A stretch of DNA of 64,000 nucleotides from Nicotiana tabacum (GCF_000715075.1 NC_134097.1:70713190-70777189); one strand, 5' to 3'. Shown: positions 20,935 through 33,376, counted from the stretch's first letter. A program made the numbers and translations. The notes: generated by a model from the letters alone, not told the origin.

Positions 20935-21551
20935 TGTTATAAATATATTATATTATGGATGTTCATTTAGTACTCCGTTGTAAATAATCTTCCTGAAGAA
21001 GTTTATCCATATGGGACTCCACCGTAAATATGTTTATCTATTTAGTACTCTATTGGAAATAAGCTTCCTGAAGAAGCTTATCACTTCGGTACCCGGTTAT
21101 AGATAAACATTACCCTAGGTAGAAGATTATCCATACCGGGTATAATAAGCTTATCCATTCAGTACTCCGTTATGGATAAACATTGCTCTCAGTAGAAGAT
21201 TATCCATATCTGGTATAGTAGCAGCTTACACAGCAGCTTGCGTAGCAGCTTACACAACAGCTTGTAATAGCAGCTTACACACTAGCTTGTAGTAGCAGCT
21301 TACACAACAGCTTGCGTAGCAGCTTACACAACAACTTGTAATAGCAGCTTACACAGCAGCTTGTAGTAGCATCTTACACAACAGCTTGAGTAGCAGCTTA
21401 CACAGCAGCTTGAGTAGCAGCTTACACAGCAGCTTCCTTTCTTCTATAAATAGAAGAGATTTCAGTTCATTATGTACATCAGTTTGAATTCGAATAATAT
21501 ATCAGTTTTGCTCTATACTTGTCTTTACTTTATAGTCTTTATTTTATAACA
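20935..21551 (+). repeat. copia-2 3' LTR
   Basis: 617 bp, TG...CA, with nine copies of the 24-25-bp repeat (21216-21435) versus seven in the 5' LTR. The sequence before it, AAAATCTTGTAT, is not a polypurine tract. The sequence after it is CTTTTGGTAATT. Confidence 0.92.
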
Positions 21552-21791
21552 CTTTTGGTAATTATGTAGGTGAAATTGTTGAAAGTGTTGTATTTACGAA
21601 ACAAATTGACTCCACAAATGGTGATAATGTAATTCTATTTGAGTTAATTCTTCTAAATTTTGGGATTGTTTGGCAAAAGAGACCCTTTCTAATCCAAAAT
21701 GAGACGGTACGAGTTGGTGCCCCTATATTTCCGTTTCGCTGCCCCCAGACTTCAATTTAGATACAATGCCTCTAAAAATTTATAGCAATCC
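21552..21791. other. Non-coding spacer
   Basis: 240 bp between copia-2 and gypsy-A with no recognised feature. Confidence 0.5.
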
Positions 21792-22507
21792 TGTTTAAAA
21801 TCCATATACAGTTAGATCTCTCTATAATAGTGTATACGGGCGAAACTGGGGCTAACATACACCCTGATTTCCTGGTGGATCAAACTATGCAAGGGTATGA
21901 ATACATGTGATTGAAATAGAAGCTGGGAGCTTCTTGTACCGAGGCCCGAACGGAGTACTCGCCATCGGATTTGATAAAACGACGCACCTCGGACCCGAAA
22001 TGAGTTTCAAGACTTCGGGAAGCACATGAACAGTTGTAGGTGACAGGTAGAAGGCCGTGATATCCGGTATATCCGAACCAACCGGATATCACAATGCAGA
22101 TCTCGCTCGATGGCGGTTACATATCAATAATTAACGAGAGAGGATGAATTTTACCTTTTTTAGACTTGTACTATCCTACTATATAAAGGGGAAGTTTTTC
22201 TTTGATAAGGGACATTGTAACTAGCAAACGACGGAATACAAATTCATTTTCTCTACTTTCCAGCTATTGTAAAGTTCTTATTTTATTGTAGTTCTTCATA
22301 TACAATTGGCTTTAAATCGAGGGTCCGATCGAGGGAGAAACTGTTGTTCAGCCTGAATTCGAGTCCGGTCGTAACATCACAATTGATTTGGTTATTCATT
22401 CTATATTTAACTCGTTTATCTAACATTCTTGATTATTTGTGTTGAATCAATCCACATATCCTTAAAACACGTATAAATTCAATTGTTATCGGTTTTAAAG
22501 GTAAACA
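21792..22507 (+). repeat. gypsy-A 5' LTR
   Basis: About 716 bp, proposed start TGTTTAAAATCC and end GGTAAACA. It aligns with the 718-bp LTR at 56521-57238 through TGTATACGGG, GGCCGTGATATCC, TACTATATAAGGGGAA-like and TAAATTCAATTGTTATC blocks. A TATA-like element, ACTATATAAAGGGG, is near 22177. The start is less certain than the end. Confidence 0.75.
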
Positions 22508-22510
22508 GTT

Positions 22511-22527
22511 TGGCGCCCACCGTGGGG
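22511..22527 (+). promoter_or_regulatory. gypsy-A primer-binding site
   Basis: TGGCGCCCACCGTGGGG begins three bases after the LTR, the expected place for tRNA annealing. The counterpart in gypsy-B is at 57242-57259. Confidence 0.7.
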
Positions 22528-22621
22528 GATAAGGATAATAATGGTGGTTTGACACAAATCTCCGTAATATAATCTATTTTATGCTTGTTCATTAAGGTTT
22601 TAATTTCAGGTCAACTTAAAA

Positions 22622-24330
22622 ATGTCAAATTCTCAGTCTTCACTTAAACGTTAAGGCTGAGTCTGGCCATCATGGCAAAAATAATAATCCGGTGCCTCAC
22701 AATGTGTTGCCCCCTGTTGATCCCAATGGAGTCTCAGTCGCCAATCCCATCGACGCCAATTCACAGGTTGCTATTGACGTCAACCTTCCAACTGACCGTG
22801 AAAACAACGTTCGTGGAAGTCCCCGACTAATAGTTCGAGAAACGCCTAAGGGCGAAGGTAATAGGGTAACCCTGCGGGTAATCTTTGAAATTTTGTCGGC
22901 TCAATAGGCGGCAATAGCGTAGCAGCAGAATCAAGGCCACACCCCTAGCAGGGTCGAGAGAAGTCCAGCCCGAAGTCAGTCCCGAAGTAATGAAAATGCT
23001 TGAAGCACTAACGAAGCGGGTGGAATCAGGTGAAGAGAAAATTGAGGCTAATGACAAGAATGTGGAAACATGCAATTCCAGGGTCGACCAAATCCCATGA
23101 GCACCCCCTATATTGAAGGGGCCAGATTTCAGGAAGTTTATCCAGAAGTCTTTTCCTCCGAGCGCGGCACCGAAACAGATCCCTAAGAGGTTTCGTATGA
23201 ACAACATTTCAAAATATAATGGAACCACGGACCCGAATGAGCACGTGACCTCTTATACATGCACAATTAAAGTAAACTACTTGGAAGATGATGAAATCGA
23301 GTCGGTGTTACTAAAAAGTTCGGGAAAACTTTGTCCAAAGGAGCAATGATATGGTACCACAACTTACCCTAAGATTCCATTGACTCATTTACTACGCTCG
23401 CAGATGCCTTTATCAAGGCTCATGCAGGGGCCATCAAGGTCAAGACCAGAAAATCAGACCTTTTCAAGGTTAAGAAAAGATACAACGAGATGCATAGGGA
23501 GTTCGTGTCAAGGTTTCAAATGGAAAGATAGATCTGCCTCTAGTTGCAGATGATTGGGCCGTTCAGGCATTCACTCAAGGACTTAACTCTCGAAGCTCTT
23601 AGGCTTCACAATAGCTAAAATGAAATTTGGTAGAATACCCGGTAGTAACTTGGGCCGACGTCCACAATAGGTACCAGTCAAAAATCTAAGATGAGGACAA
23701 CCAACTTGGAGCCCCTTCTGGGTCCATTTATCCCATCAGAGCCATCGACAGGTCTAAGAGGGCCGTCAATCATGAGCCAAGACTAGTCCGAGATCGATAC
23801 AAATCATACAGCCCGGATCGAAGTGGAAATGGGCCGGGCATTAGCCCATAAGAAATGAAAAGAGAGGCGATTGAGAGCCTAGTAACCGAGGTCTGATGAG
23901 CAAAAATGGTTTCTATAGGCCGCTCGGGGGTAGAGAAGCACCAAGATTGTCAGAATACAACTTCAACTTTGATGTGGCCAACAGCGTATTAGCCATCGAG
24001 CATACCAAGGAAACTAAGTGGCCCTGATCGTAGCAGTCTGACCCTAATCAAAGAGATCCTAAGCTGATGTGCAAGTATCATGGAACTCATGGCCACAGGA
24101 TCGAGGACTGCCAACAATTGAGAGAAGATGTTGTTCGGTTATTCAATAATGGGAACCTCCAAGAATTTTGGAGCGATTGAACCAAAAATCACTTCAGGAA
24201 TAGGGATGCCAACAAACAGTCCAAATTTGAGGAGCCTCAGCATGTCATCAACATGATCATTGCAGTGGTCGATATCTTTCAAAGACGATGATAAAACGCA
24301 CTAAAGTATCTATCATAAGGGAATAACGTA
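22622..24330 (+). pseudogene. gypsy-A gag, heavily decayed
   Basis: The ATG at 22622 matches the position and first residues (MSN) of the gypsy-B gag start. Recognisable stretches are a Pro/Asp-rich N-terminal part (about 22692-22905), the retrotransposon Gag core (YNGTTDPNEHVTSYTC at about 23215-23262; MIWYHNL near 23350; KAHAGAIKV near 23418) and a knuckle of CX2HX4HX4C type (CKYHGTHGHRIEDC, about 24072-24113). Multiple stops and shifts lie between them. The role would be the virus-like particle and RNA binding. Confidence 0.8.
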
Positions 24331-24337
24331 ATCGAGA

Positions 24338-24760
24338 CTATGTCCTGGAAGGAACCATCTCGTTCAACGATGAAGATGTTGAGGGCATTGTGCAACCACA
24401 TAATGATGCGCTAGTAGTATCTTTACTTATCAATAGATCTCGAGTTAAATGTGTATTGATTGATCCAAGTAGCTCAGCCAACATAATCAGATTGAGGGTC
24501 GTAGAGCAGTTGGGTTTACAAGACCAAATAGTGCCGGCGGTTCGGGTGTTGAACGGATTTAACATGGCATGCGAAACTACTAAAGGGGAGATAACCCTGC
24601 CTGTGAACACCGCCGGGATGATCCAATAGACAACGTTCTACATTATCGAAAGGGACATGAGGTACAACACCACATTCGGAAGGCCATGGGTTCATAACAT
24701 GAGGGTGGTACCTTCAACCTTACACTAGGAACTAAAGTTCCCTACCTCGAGAGGAAACAA
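24338..24760 (+). pseudogene. gypsy-A aspartic protease, decayed
   Basis: Frame 24390-24629 contains VLIDPSSSANII with the catalytic Asp (normally D-G/S-S context) and the flap-side LNGFNMACETTKGEITLPV. It ends at a TAG (24627). Downstream, RNTTFGRPWVHNMR-like sequence (about 24660-24705) is the usual C-terminal part of Tat proteases. Confidence 0.75.
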
Positions 24761-24949
24761 GATGGTCTACAGAGAGCAGTCAGCCGCAAAGGAAATGTTC
24801 ACAGTCAACGAGGTAATCCCGGTGCCCGCGGTTTCGACATAAAGGAACCCGGAGTCGAACAAAAAGGAAGAAATTAAATAGCAATCACAGATGTCGAAAG
24901 GTATACCCGGGAACGAGGTTAACTCCCGAGCTTAGGAAAAACTCATTGA

Positions 24950-26150
24950 ATTTCTTAAAACTAACATAGACTATTTCGTTTGGTCTCACCTTGACATGAT
25001 AGGGATCCCCCTAGAAGTGACCACTCATAAGTTGAGTTTGGACCCGAAGTTCTACCCGGTTAAATAGAAGAGGAGACCAAAGTCCGAGGTCAAGCATGCA
25101 TTTATCAAGGACGAGGTATATAAACTCCTTAAAATAGGGTCCATTTGGGAAATTAAATACCCGGACTGGTTAGCTAATGTAGTGGTAGTGCCTAAAAGAG
25201 GAAATAAGCTAAGAACGTATGTAAATTACAAAGATCTGAACAAGGCATACCCTAAGGATTCTTTTCCTTTGTGTAACATCGATCGGATGATCGATGCAAT
25301 GGTCGGACACGAGATACTCAGCTTTCTCGATGCCTATTCCGGGTACAACCAAATTCGGATGGACCCGGGCGATCAATAAAGGACTTCTTTTATCACTAAA
25401 TTTGGCACCTATTGTTATAACGTAATGCCATTTGGATTAATGAGCGCCACCTAACAATGACTACTAAACTAGATGTTCGAAGAACAGATAAGAAAATCAA
25501 TGAAAGTTTATATTGACGACATGTTAGTCAAGTCCCTGCGAGCAAAGGACCATTTAAAACATCTACAGGAAACCTTCGGCATATTGAAGAAATACAAAAT
25601 GAAGTGGAATCTAGAGAAGTGCACTTTTGGGGTCGGATTGAGAATGTTCCTCAGGTTCATGGTATCCAAATGAGGGATTGAGATCAATCCCGAAAAAATC
25701 AAATCCATAGAAGACATCACCATGGTGGATAATATCAAAGCCACTGAGAGGCTGACCAGGCATATAGTCGCTCTAGGCCGGTTCATATCGAGGTCCTCGG
25801 ACAAAAGCCATCGGGTCTTCTCACTGTTGAAGAAGAAGAATAACTTTTCCTAGACCTCGGAATGCCAACAAGGTTTGAAAGAACTCAAACGGTATCTATC
25901 GAGTCCGCCCCTGCTTCACACTCCGAAGGTGGACGAGCAGCTGTACCTTTACTTGGTGGTTTCTGAGGTGGAGGTAAGTGGAGTCTTAGTTCGGGAAGAG
26001 GAAGGTACGCAATTTCCTATATTCTATGTTAGTAGAACTCTAGGTGAGGCTGAAATAAGGTATCCTCACCTAGAAAAATTGGCGCTAGCTTTGCTAAGCG
26101 CCTCCAGAAAGTTAAACCGCACTTTTAATGCCACCACATATGTGTCGTAA
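24950..26150 (+). pseudogene. gypsy-A reverse transcriptase and gypsy-type RNase H
   Basis: Mostly one reading direction with stops. RT motifs are KDLNKAYPKDSFPL (about 25222), FLDAYSGYNQI (about 25325) and catalytic YIDD (about 25510). The RNase H region (about 25915-26150) reads LYLYLVVSEVEVSGVL, where the first catalytic Asp of Ty3-type RNase H is not present, as in other Tat elements. Stops include TAG 25066-68 and TAA 25377-79. Confidence 0.82.
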
Positions 26151-26269
26151 CCTCTTACCCACTGAGGAACATCATGCAAAAACCCGAGCTCTTGGGCCGA
26201 TAGGCCAAATGGGCTGTCAAAATCAGCGGGTACAATATCGAGTATCGACCCCGAACCGCCATAAAATCT

Positions 26270-26740
26270 CAAATTTTAGCAGACTTCGAGCCGAATTTAT
26301 GCCAGCCTTAATACCTAAAGTCGAAAGGGAATTATTGGTAGCCTCAAGGATTACCTTAAAAATTTGGACCCTTTTTAAGGACGGTGCCTCGAACACAAAG
26401 GGGTCCAGGCTTGGCATCATGTTAAACCACCTACAAGGAATGTAGTTAGGCAGTCTATTAGAACTGTAAAATTGACTAACAATGAGGCCAAGTATGATGC
26501 CATAATTACAGGTCTCGAATTGGCTAAAAGCCTTAGGGCCGAGATGATATTAGCTAATTGCGACTCCATCCTCGTGGTAAATCAAGTCAATGGGATGTTC
26601 GACGTGAAAGAGGAAGGGATGCGAAGATATTTAGACAAATTACAGGTAACACTGCATCAATTCAAGGAATGGACCCTGTAGCACGTACCTTGAGATCAGA
26701 ATGGCGAGGCCGATGCTCTGGCTAACTCATGTCGTTGATC
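26270..26740 (+). pseudogene. gypsy-A second (archaeal-type) RNase H
   Basis: FKDGASNTKGSRLG (about 26377), NNEAKYDAIITGLELAK (about 26478) and CDSILVVNQVNG (about 26560) are the D-E-D motifs of the additional archaeal-type RNase H typical of the Tat lineage. TAG at 26679-81 and a shift near 26720 break it. Confidence 0.78.
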
Positions 26741-26809
26741 GATGTTGATGAATCCAATTCGGGTACAGTAGTAAAACTCATGAAGTTGATGTTAGAAGAA
26801 GGTCATGCC

Positions 26810-28020
26810 GAAGTAAACTCAATGAGTTTAACTTGGGATTGGAGGAACAAGTACATAGATTACTTGAAGATCGGGAAATTGCCCTCGAATCCCAAAGAAT
26901 CGAGAGCCCTGCGTACTAAGGTTACCAGATTTAGCTTGTTCAAAGGAACATTGTTCAGGATAACATTCGATGACCTGCAAGCTAGATGCTTGGGGCCGGG
27001 AGATACCAAATACACCTTGAGAGAAGTTCACTAAAGCTCTTGCGGGAACCGTTCGGGGGCAAAATCTTTGGTCCAGAAATTAATTAGGGCTGGTTATTAC
27101 TGGACCGAAATGGAGAAAGATGCAAAAGACTTCGTACGTAAATGCGGCGGCTGTCAGAGACACACACTGATGATCCATCAACTGGGAGAGTTACTACACT
27201 CGATCTTGTCCCCATGGCCATTTATGAAGTGAGGAATGGACATCGTCGGTACCCTACTGCGAACACTCAGTAGGGCTCAATTCATACTATTCATGATCGA
27301 TTATTTTTTCAAATGGGTTGAAGCTCAAGCATTTGAAAAACTTCGGGAAAATGTTATTGACTTCATCTAGGACCACATAATATGTCAGTTCGAGATACCG
27401 ATCGAGGTCGTTTACGATTGTGGGAAATAATTCATCGGCAACAAGGTAAGTAAATTCTTCAAAGATCACAAGATAAAGAAGATACTATCAATACCTTACT
27501 ACCCTAGTGGGAACAACCAGACAGAATCAACAAATAAGACCATACTTCAAAACTTAAAAAAGAGGTTGACTGATTCCAAAGGGAAATTGAAGGAAATCCT
27601 GCCCGAGGTCTTGTGGGTACACCGTACGACCTCGAAGTCTAGTACCGTGGGCACCTAATTTTTGTTGGTCTACGGGCGGAAGCATTAATACCAATCGAAG
27701 TGGGAGAACGACGAAGCCATGATCACAAGCTTGTAACTGTTGGATGAAAGGCGAGAGGCCTCCCTAGTCCGGTTGGTCGACCATAAACAGTAAATAAAAA
27801 AATACTACAATAGAAGATCCAACCTACGACACTTTAAGATCGAGCACTTGGTGTTTAGGAAAGTAACATTACAAACCCAAAACCCGAACAAGGGGAAAAT
27901 GGGACCGAATTAGGAAGGACCATATTGAGTCGTCGGAATTACCGGCAAAAGCTCATACAAACTCGAAGTTGGAAACGGTGTGCAACTCCCGAACAATTGG
28001 AATGTGAAACACTTAAAGCA
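26810..28020 (+). pseudogene. gypsy-A integrase, decayed
   Basis: Zinc-binding part near 27120-27180 (CGGCQRH), catalytic Asp in MIDYFFKWVEA (about 27294), second Asp expected at about 27414-27426 (YDCGK, where the usual DNG is altered), and Glu in QTESTNKT (about 27517-27540). The C-terminal GPY/F-like part is near 27910. Several stops. It would have inserted the cDNA. Confidence 0.78.
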
Positions 28021-28133
28021 ATACTATTGCCAAGTTACAAACTCAATTACTCTTTAATCATGTTATGAATCAGACTAACATTTGTAGGTAAACGACCAAG
28101 AATGGATGTGGCTATTAGTCCTAAAAGCACGCA

Positions 28134-28201
28134 TTGCACTCTTTTCCTTTCAATCGATTTTGTCCCAAAAAGGATTTTTTGGCAAGGTTTATAATGAGGC
28201 A
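28134..28201 (+). other. 3' UTR motif, gypsy-A copy
   Basis: TTGCACTCTTTTCC ... TTTGTCCCAAAAAGGATTTTTTGGCAAGG, ending TTTATAATGAGGCA (about 68 nt). It resembles the triple-hairpin motif after pol in both copia elements, although this copy's hairpins are weaker. Confidence 0.55.
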
Positions 28202-29013
28202 ACAGTAAAACGTGCTAACTTAGATTCGAAGACTGGTCTCAAACCAGAGTCAATGATCGTTTGCTTCATATCAACAGTATCCAAGCCCTCTCAAGCTCGA
28301 CCTCGAATATTGGGGGCCATTACGCCCGGATCAAGGTTTTTAGCAAGGAATAAACACTTGTATGCTAGAAGCTAAGGCTTGGTGGTTAGGATTCATTGTA
28401 AGGGTCAAACGGTCGTATGAACCATGCTCATATAGTCCACTTTAGCCATGATACAAGTTTTTATGCGCTTTCAATCATGTACTTAACACACTGAGAAATG
28501 AAATAAAGTTTCGCCTTGTTATTACATATTTTCTTGCTTCTTTAATTCCGGATCCTAAGAGCCCACGGGCTACCCCTACTCGAGGACTATCAAGCCCATA
28601 AGCTACCCTACTCGGGGGCTATCGAGCCCATGAGCTACCCTTACTCGGGAACTATTGCCCAAAGAATGTTTGGACGATTTGGGCTATCAAATCCTGAAGA
28701 TACCAAACCTATCGGCGGTGCCCAAATACAAAAGGTTACAACCATCCTAAAAATGGCTCAGAGACATCCGAGGCTCGTAATCAGAAAGTAAGGACTTTAT
28801 AAAAACTCAAAACCTAATAAAAGGTTACCCTCGGCAATAGCATCGTCTGAAATCACTTAAGCATCTTATAAACTTTCGGTCATACCGAGGTTTCAAAGCC
28901 TAGAGCAAACAAAGTTGTATTGAAGTCGGGCTCTATTCGGACCCCCGAAAAATGAATGCCCCATAACTACATTTGAATCTATACTGAGGCATCAAAAACA
29001 TTACATGAGTATA
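28202..29013. other. gypsy-A spacer between pol and the Ogre insertion
   Basis: Non-coding. About 28556-28660 has three imperfect ~33-bp repeats of a CCCAYRRGCTACCCYTACTC unit. Similar sequence follows pol in gypsy-B near 63450-63545. It ends with GTATA (29009-29013), the Ogre target duplication. Confidence 0.6.
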
Positions 29014-29749
29014 TGTAAGCACGTGATTTTTGCTTCACGAGCAATCACTCCAAAAGGAAAACAAAAAAAATAAAAATAGTGACAAATGACCCCGCGATAC
29101 AAATTCTTCATGACATGTATTGCTAGTCATTTGTGGGTCTGTCCATTTTGCATTTAATCATTAACAAACAAAAATACAAAATATGTATGTTAGGATGATT
29201 AAACCATAATTCGGTCAGTAAAAGAAAATTCAAAAAATATATATATGTGTGCATCGTTCGTTCTAGGCTTTTAGTTAACTTACTTAAATATTTTTGTGAT
29301 AATTATGTTAAGAGGGTGCCTTGTTGTTTAGTTTTAATTTCATTATTTTTATTATCATTTGTTATTTTCATTTTTTTTGTTGTTTTAAAAGAAAATGAAA
29401 TTAGAAAACAAAAAAGAGGGATTAAAATCGGTTTGGGCACAGGAAGTGAAACACAAAAGGCCCAAAACCAGCATTCAGACCCAGTCCGAACCAGGCCTCA
29501 GGCAAACCTCCCAAACGACGCCGTATAAAGGCGTTTGATCTGAGCCGTCTGTACAGGCCGATCTAACGGCTCAGGACCCCTTTCAGTAACCCGTTTCAAA
29601 ACCCGACCCAGGAACCAATCCGATCCAACCCCTCACTTAAACCAAACGACCCCATTTAACTACCAAACGACCCCGTCTCATTTTTCACCAGCAGATCCAA
29701 GCCGTTGAGATCATCTGATCTAACGGCTCAGATCCGATCAACCTCCCCA

Positions 29750-29757
29750 TATATAAA
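29750..29757 (+). promoter_or_regulatory. TATA box in Ogre 5' LTR
   Basis: TATATAAA precedes a C-rich pyrimidine leader. It is conserved at 49542-49549 in the 3' LTR. Upstream, GATCTAACGGCTCAG occurs twice (about 29561 and 29717), a possible regulatory repeat. Confidence 0.6.
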
Positions 29758-32387
29758 CTCAGCCCTTTACCCCGCACCCCCTATCCGAACCCCACCCCTC
29801 ACTCGTCTCCTTCCCCAGCCTGAAACCCCCAAACCCTAGCAAGCCGCCTTAGTTTCCCTTCCACCAAAACCCGGCGGCATGAATGCCGGTGGCCACCTCC
29901 CGAACACCCTAAGACCCCCTCACTCTCCTGAACATGGGTCTGTTACCCCTAGCCTCGAATCACTTTCCTTCGTCTCGAATCTTCATTTGAAGAATTGAGT
30001 CGAACCCGGACCTATGCCAAACCACCCCATCTTCATACCAGACACCCCCCTGACCTTCTTCGTGACCAAACCAAGCTTGGTTTGATCCGAATCTACCCAC
30101 AACTCCCAAAAATCCAGATCTGAAAATCCAGACCTTAGAACACATGCACCCGGGGAATCCGTCCGGTCTTGAAAGGGGTTTTGAGGTTCAATGGATCTTA
30201 ACCAAGGTGTTCTCATGTGAGAACACCCTGGTTAAAATTTGTTCGGCCTCAAATGGGCAGAGTTGAGTCGGATTTGGGTCTGTTTGATTTAAACATTTTT
30301 CGGTAAGTTTTCTTTCCCTTTTCGTTTATATTAACTGCTGATTAAGTCATTAGCATTGCTTTGTGGTAATTGTTTGTTATTTTCTGATAGTTTCTTAATT
30401 TCTTTCCTCTCAGTAAAGACCTTTTATTTGGTCTATTGTTTCTGTGTATGATTTAAATATATCCTATGATAAGCATGTCCGATTAGTATAGTCGTCGCAT
30501 GAATAACTTATATAGGCCCTAGTAGTTGAACAAAGTTGTCTGATACCCTTTAGGTCCCTGAACGTATTGTTTATATGAGCGACTATTTATTACCTGTTAT
30601 AATTAGTATAGTCGACTCGATAAATGTCGTCGATTAGTTTTCCATAACTAATAAATCGAATGAGCTAATAATGTCGCATGACTAATTGAACTTTGCCACT
30701 GACTGAATGCCCCAGCATTGTTTGAAATGGTTTGTTTGCTTTGTAAAAACTGACTGAAAAGTTTCAGTCCAGGTAGTCTTGAATTTGAACTTTCATCAGT
30801 TCAAAAATGCCCTGATGCTGCAATAGGCAGGGCAGTAATAATCAAGGGTTAACAAGGGTATTCTGGGGTGTTAAAAAGGACAGAAAGATTAGTTTAAATA
30901 AACTGACAAGTAGGGCACTAATTTAGGATTAAACTAATACCAATGGGGAACAAGACACAAGAGTATGGGGCTTAAAATGAATAATAAAATGATGCCCAAA
31001 ACTCTTGATTAAACAAAAATCAGGCGTGGGGAATAAAGGGGCGGGCACCAAAAGATGCTGAGGCATGGGCTTTAAAGAGTATGGGCAGGCTGCAAGTTGC
31101 AGCACGAGGGCAGCTCAGCTGCACTGGGTCATTTGGCCTATAAATAGGTCCTTTGAGAACCTAAGAAAGAACTTTTTTTAGTCTTCAGAAAAAGAGAGAA
31201 CAAAGTGGAAATTTTTAGTCTTAAGGCTGGATTTTGGAATCTTCAGAAAAGAAAAACAAAACAAAAAGAAAAAAAAAAGAAAAAAACTTTAGTCTGAAGA
31301 GAGGTCTAGTGAGTCCCAAATCACAATAGCATAAACACAAGGTAGTTTCCAATAGACATTGTAACCAAACACTGCCTGAAAGTTGTATAAGAGTGCATAT
31401 TGGTCAAAGCTGTCTTGGCCGAGTCCTGTTGCTTGCATTGACTGAGTTGTTCGTGGTTGTTGAACTGTTAGTTTTACTGCATTTGAACCCTCAGCTACTG
31501 CTGTTATTTCCCTACTCTTTCCTGGGATTGCTGGCTTGGTACTCGACTATCTGCTAGTCCTTGTATTCTGGGAGACATTGTTGGTTATCTGTGGCTGTGG
31601 AAAACACTTGGTTTAGTTGGTTGTTGCTGTGTTGTTGCTGTGTGTCTGCTGCTGCTGTATTCGTTGCATACTACTCAACTGATCACTCTCCTTCTTCCTT
31701 TCCTTTCCTTACCAGGTACACAATTGATACCACCAATGTAACTGAGAGTTTGAGCATGAATGCAAAAGAGAGGACCTGCAGATTGTTTTTATATATACAT
31801 GGACTGTTGTATTAAATGTCATGTAGTATATAGTAGTTACATTTTCGTTTGGATAATAGAAGTGGCCTACATGCTTAGTATATCAATGTAGGTAAGTGAA
31901 TGCTAGTCGTACATGTATGTTGTTAGGTGAAAATATTCTCATTGCAATAAGTTGTATTCTAAACTTAGTCTGATGATGTAGTATATTCTCTAATGTAGGT
32001 CAAATAGGAAAACTATCCACTTTAATTAAAGTACTTTCCTCTTTTGTCAGATTGTCACATATAAATTGATAAACTCATTTATAGAACAAAGAACCAGTTC
32101 AGGGCCTCAACCTCATGAAGGTCGAGCCCAAATCGAAGCAAACCAAGTAGGCCCGCATCGAACAAGCAGAGGCCCAGGTCTGGTCTATCACGCATGGGCT
32201 GGATTTGGGCCCATGATTATTTGTTCGGCTGACTGTATATGCAGCCTCATTTCTGATTTTTTTTTGCTTTTCTGAATGTCATTACAAACAACTTGCAAGC
32301 ATTTAATTAATTAGGACTATCTACTGTTTTCAATTGATAAAGACAAACACGACAAGAAACGTAGTTGTTATAGGATATCCTTTTAAA

Positions 32388-33000
32388 AATAAGAACGAGA
32401 TGAGCCTCGATGAAAATAAACAAAACGCGCAGATGCGGGGCCCTTGTTTAAATGTATATTATCGAAGCATTTAGGTTCCAGGACGGGTTGTTTAGCAAAT
32501 CTCACAACCCTCCTAAAATAACAATACGTTGGACTCTTTAGGACGCGCCTTAATAAATCTTACCTTCTTAAACTCGGGTGCGCATTTATGTGACCCAAAT
32601 CCAATTCTCAACGGATTCGAAATGCGTTTCTAATCACGGGTACATTGATTGTGACGTGGTTCGAGATGCATGTCCATGACGTTGCAAATTCATTAAAAAA
32701 ATAAGAACGAGACGAGCCTCGCCAAATAAAAATACAAATTGCGGGGCCCTCAGTGAACATTTGCTTTAAAGTTGTTTAGAATTCAGGATGGACCGTTTAG
32801 TAGAATTCCACGGTCCTACTCAAAATAAATACGCTAGTCGCTTTAGGCGCATCTTTAATAATTTAATTTCCTTAAACTCGGGTGCACATTGATGTGACCC
32901 AAATCCAAATCTCAACGGAGTCAAAGTGTGTCGACGACCACGGGTACATTGATTGTAACGCGGTTCGAGATACATTTTCACAACGTTGCAATTCTTGATA
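32388..33000 (+). repeat. Two diverged ~310-bp repeats inside the Ogre LTR
   Basis: AAATAAGAACGAGA starts near 32389 and 32699. Each copy runs through CGGGGCCCT, CTTAAACTCGGGTG, GTGACCCAAATCCAA and CGGGTACATTGATTGT to a GACGTTGCAA/AACGTTGCAA end. The same dimer is in the 3' LTR at about 52174-52785. The copies are well diverged, so the duplication is old relative to the insertion. Confidence 0.85.
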
Positions 33001-33359
33001 AAAGCAGTAAATGATAAAAGCTGTTAAAAGTTAAATGTTGCACATAAGTTCACACTTGTATAAAAATCAGATAATCAAGCCGAATATAACAGTTGAGCGA
33101 CCGTGCTAGAACCACGGAACTCGGGAATGCCTAACACCTTCTCCCGGGTTAACAGAATTCCTTATCCGGATTTCTGGTACGCAGACTGTAATATAGAGTC
33201 ATTCTTTTCCTCGATTCAGGATTAAAATTGGTGACTTGGGACACCCTAAATCTCCCAAGTGGTGACTCTGAAATAAATAAACCAATCCCATTTCGATTGT
33301 CCTTTAATTGGAAAAAACTCCTGCGCCCCCGGGCGCGGAAAAAGGAGGTGTGACAGCTC

Positions 33360-33376
33360 TGGCGACTTTGCTGGGG
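33360..33376 (+). promoter_or_regulatory. Ogre primer-binding site
   Basis: TGGCGACTTTGCTGGGG starts four bases after the 5' LTR. TGGCGACT-type sites are the tRNA-Arg-like primer sites described for Ogre elements. Confidence 0.75.

Larger units (their letters stand above)
15447..21551 (+). mobile_element. copia-2: nearly complete Ty1/copia LTR retrotransposon
   Basis: LTRs at 15447-16014 and 20935-21551 start TGTTATAAATATATT and end TTTATAACA. By eye they differ by about six substitutions, plus 49 bp of LTR-repeat copy number. The whole gag-pol is in one phase from 16093 to 20751, interrupted only by the gag-pol spacer and three nonsense codons, so this copy is younger or less damaged than copia-1. 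The flanks do not match (CATAT before, CTTTT after), and no polypurine tract abuts the 3' LTR, which is odd for a simple insertion. Confidence 0.93.
29014..33355 (+). repeat. Ogre-like element 5' LTR (4342 bp)
   Basis: It contains a promoter region (TATATAAA at 29750-29757), C-rich leader sequence, a long non-coding middle, a dimer of ~310-bp repeats at 32388-33000 and the end GGTGTGACA. Small frames inside (29247-29528, 31561-31815) recur in the 3' LTR only because the LTRs are near identical; I see no coding signal in them. Confidence 0.95.

Noticed and set aside
29247..29528. 93-aa hydrophobic frame, repeated at 49039-49320
   Set aside because: Present twice only because both LTRs are near identical. 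It falls upstream of the TATA box and shows no recognisable domain.
31561..31815. 84-aa Cys/Ser-rich frame, repeated at 51347-51601
   Set aside because: Same LTR duplication artefact; no homology recognised and substitutions between copies show no coding pattern.
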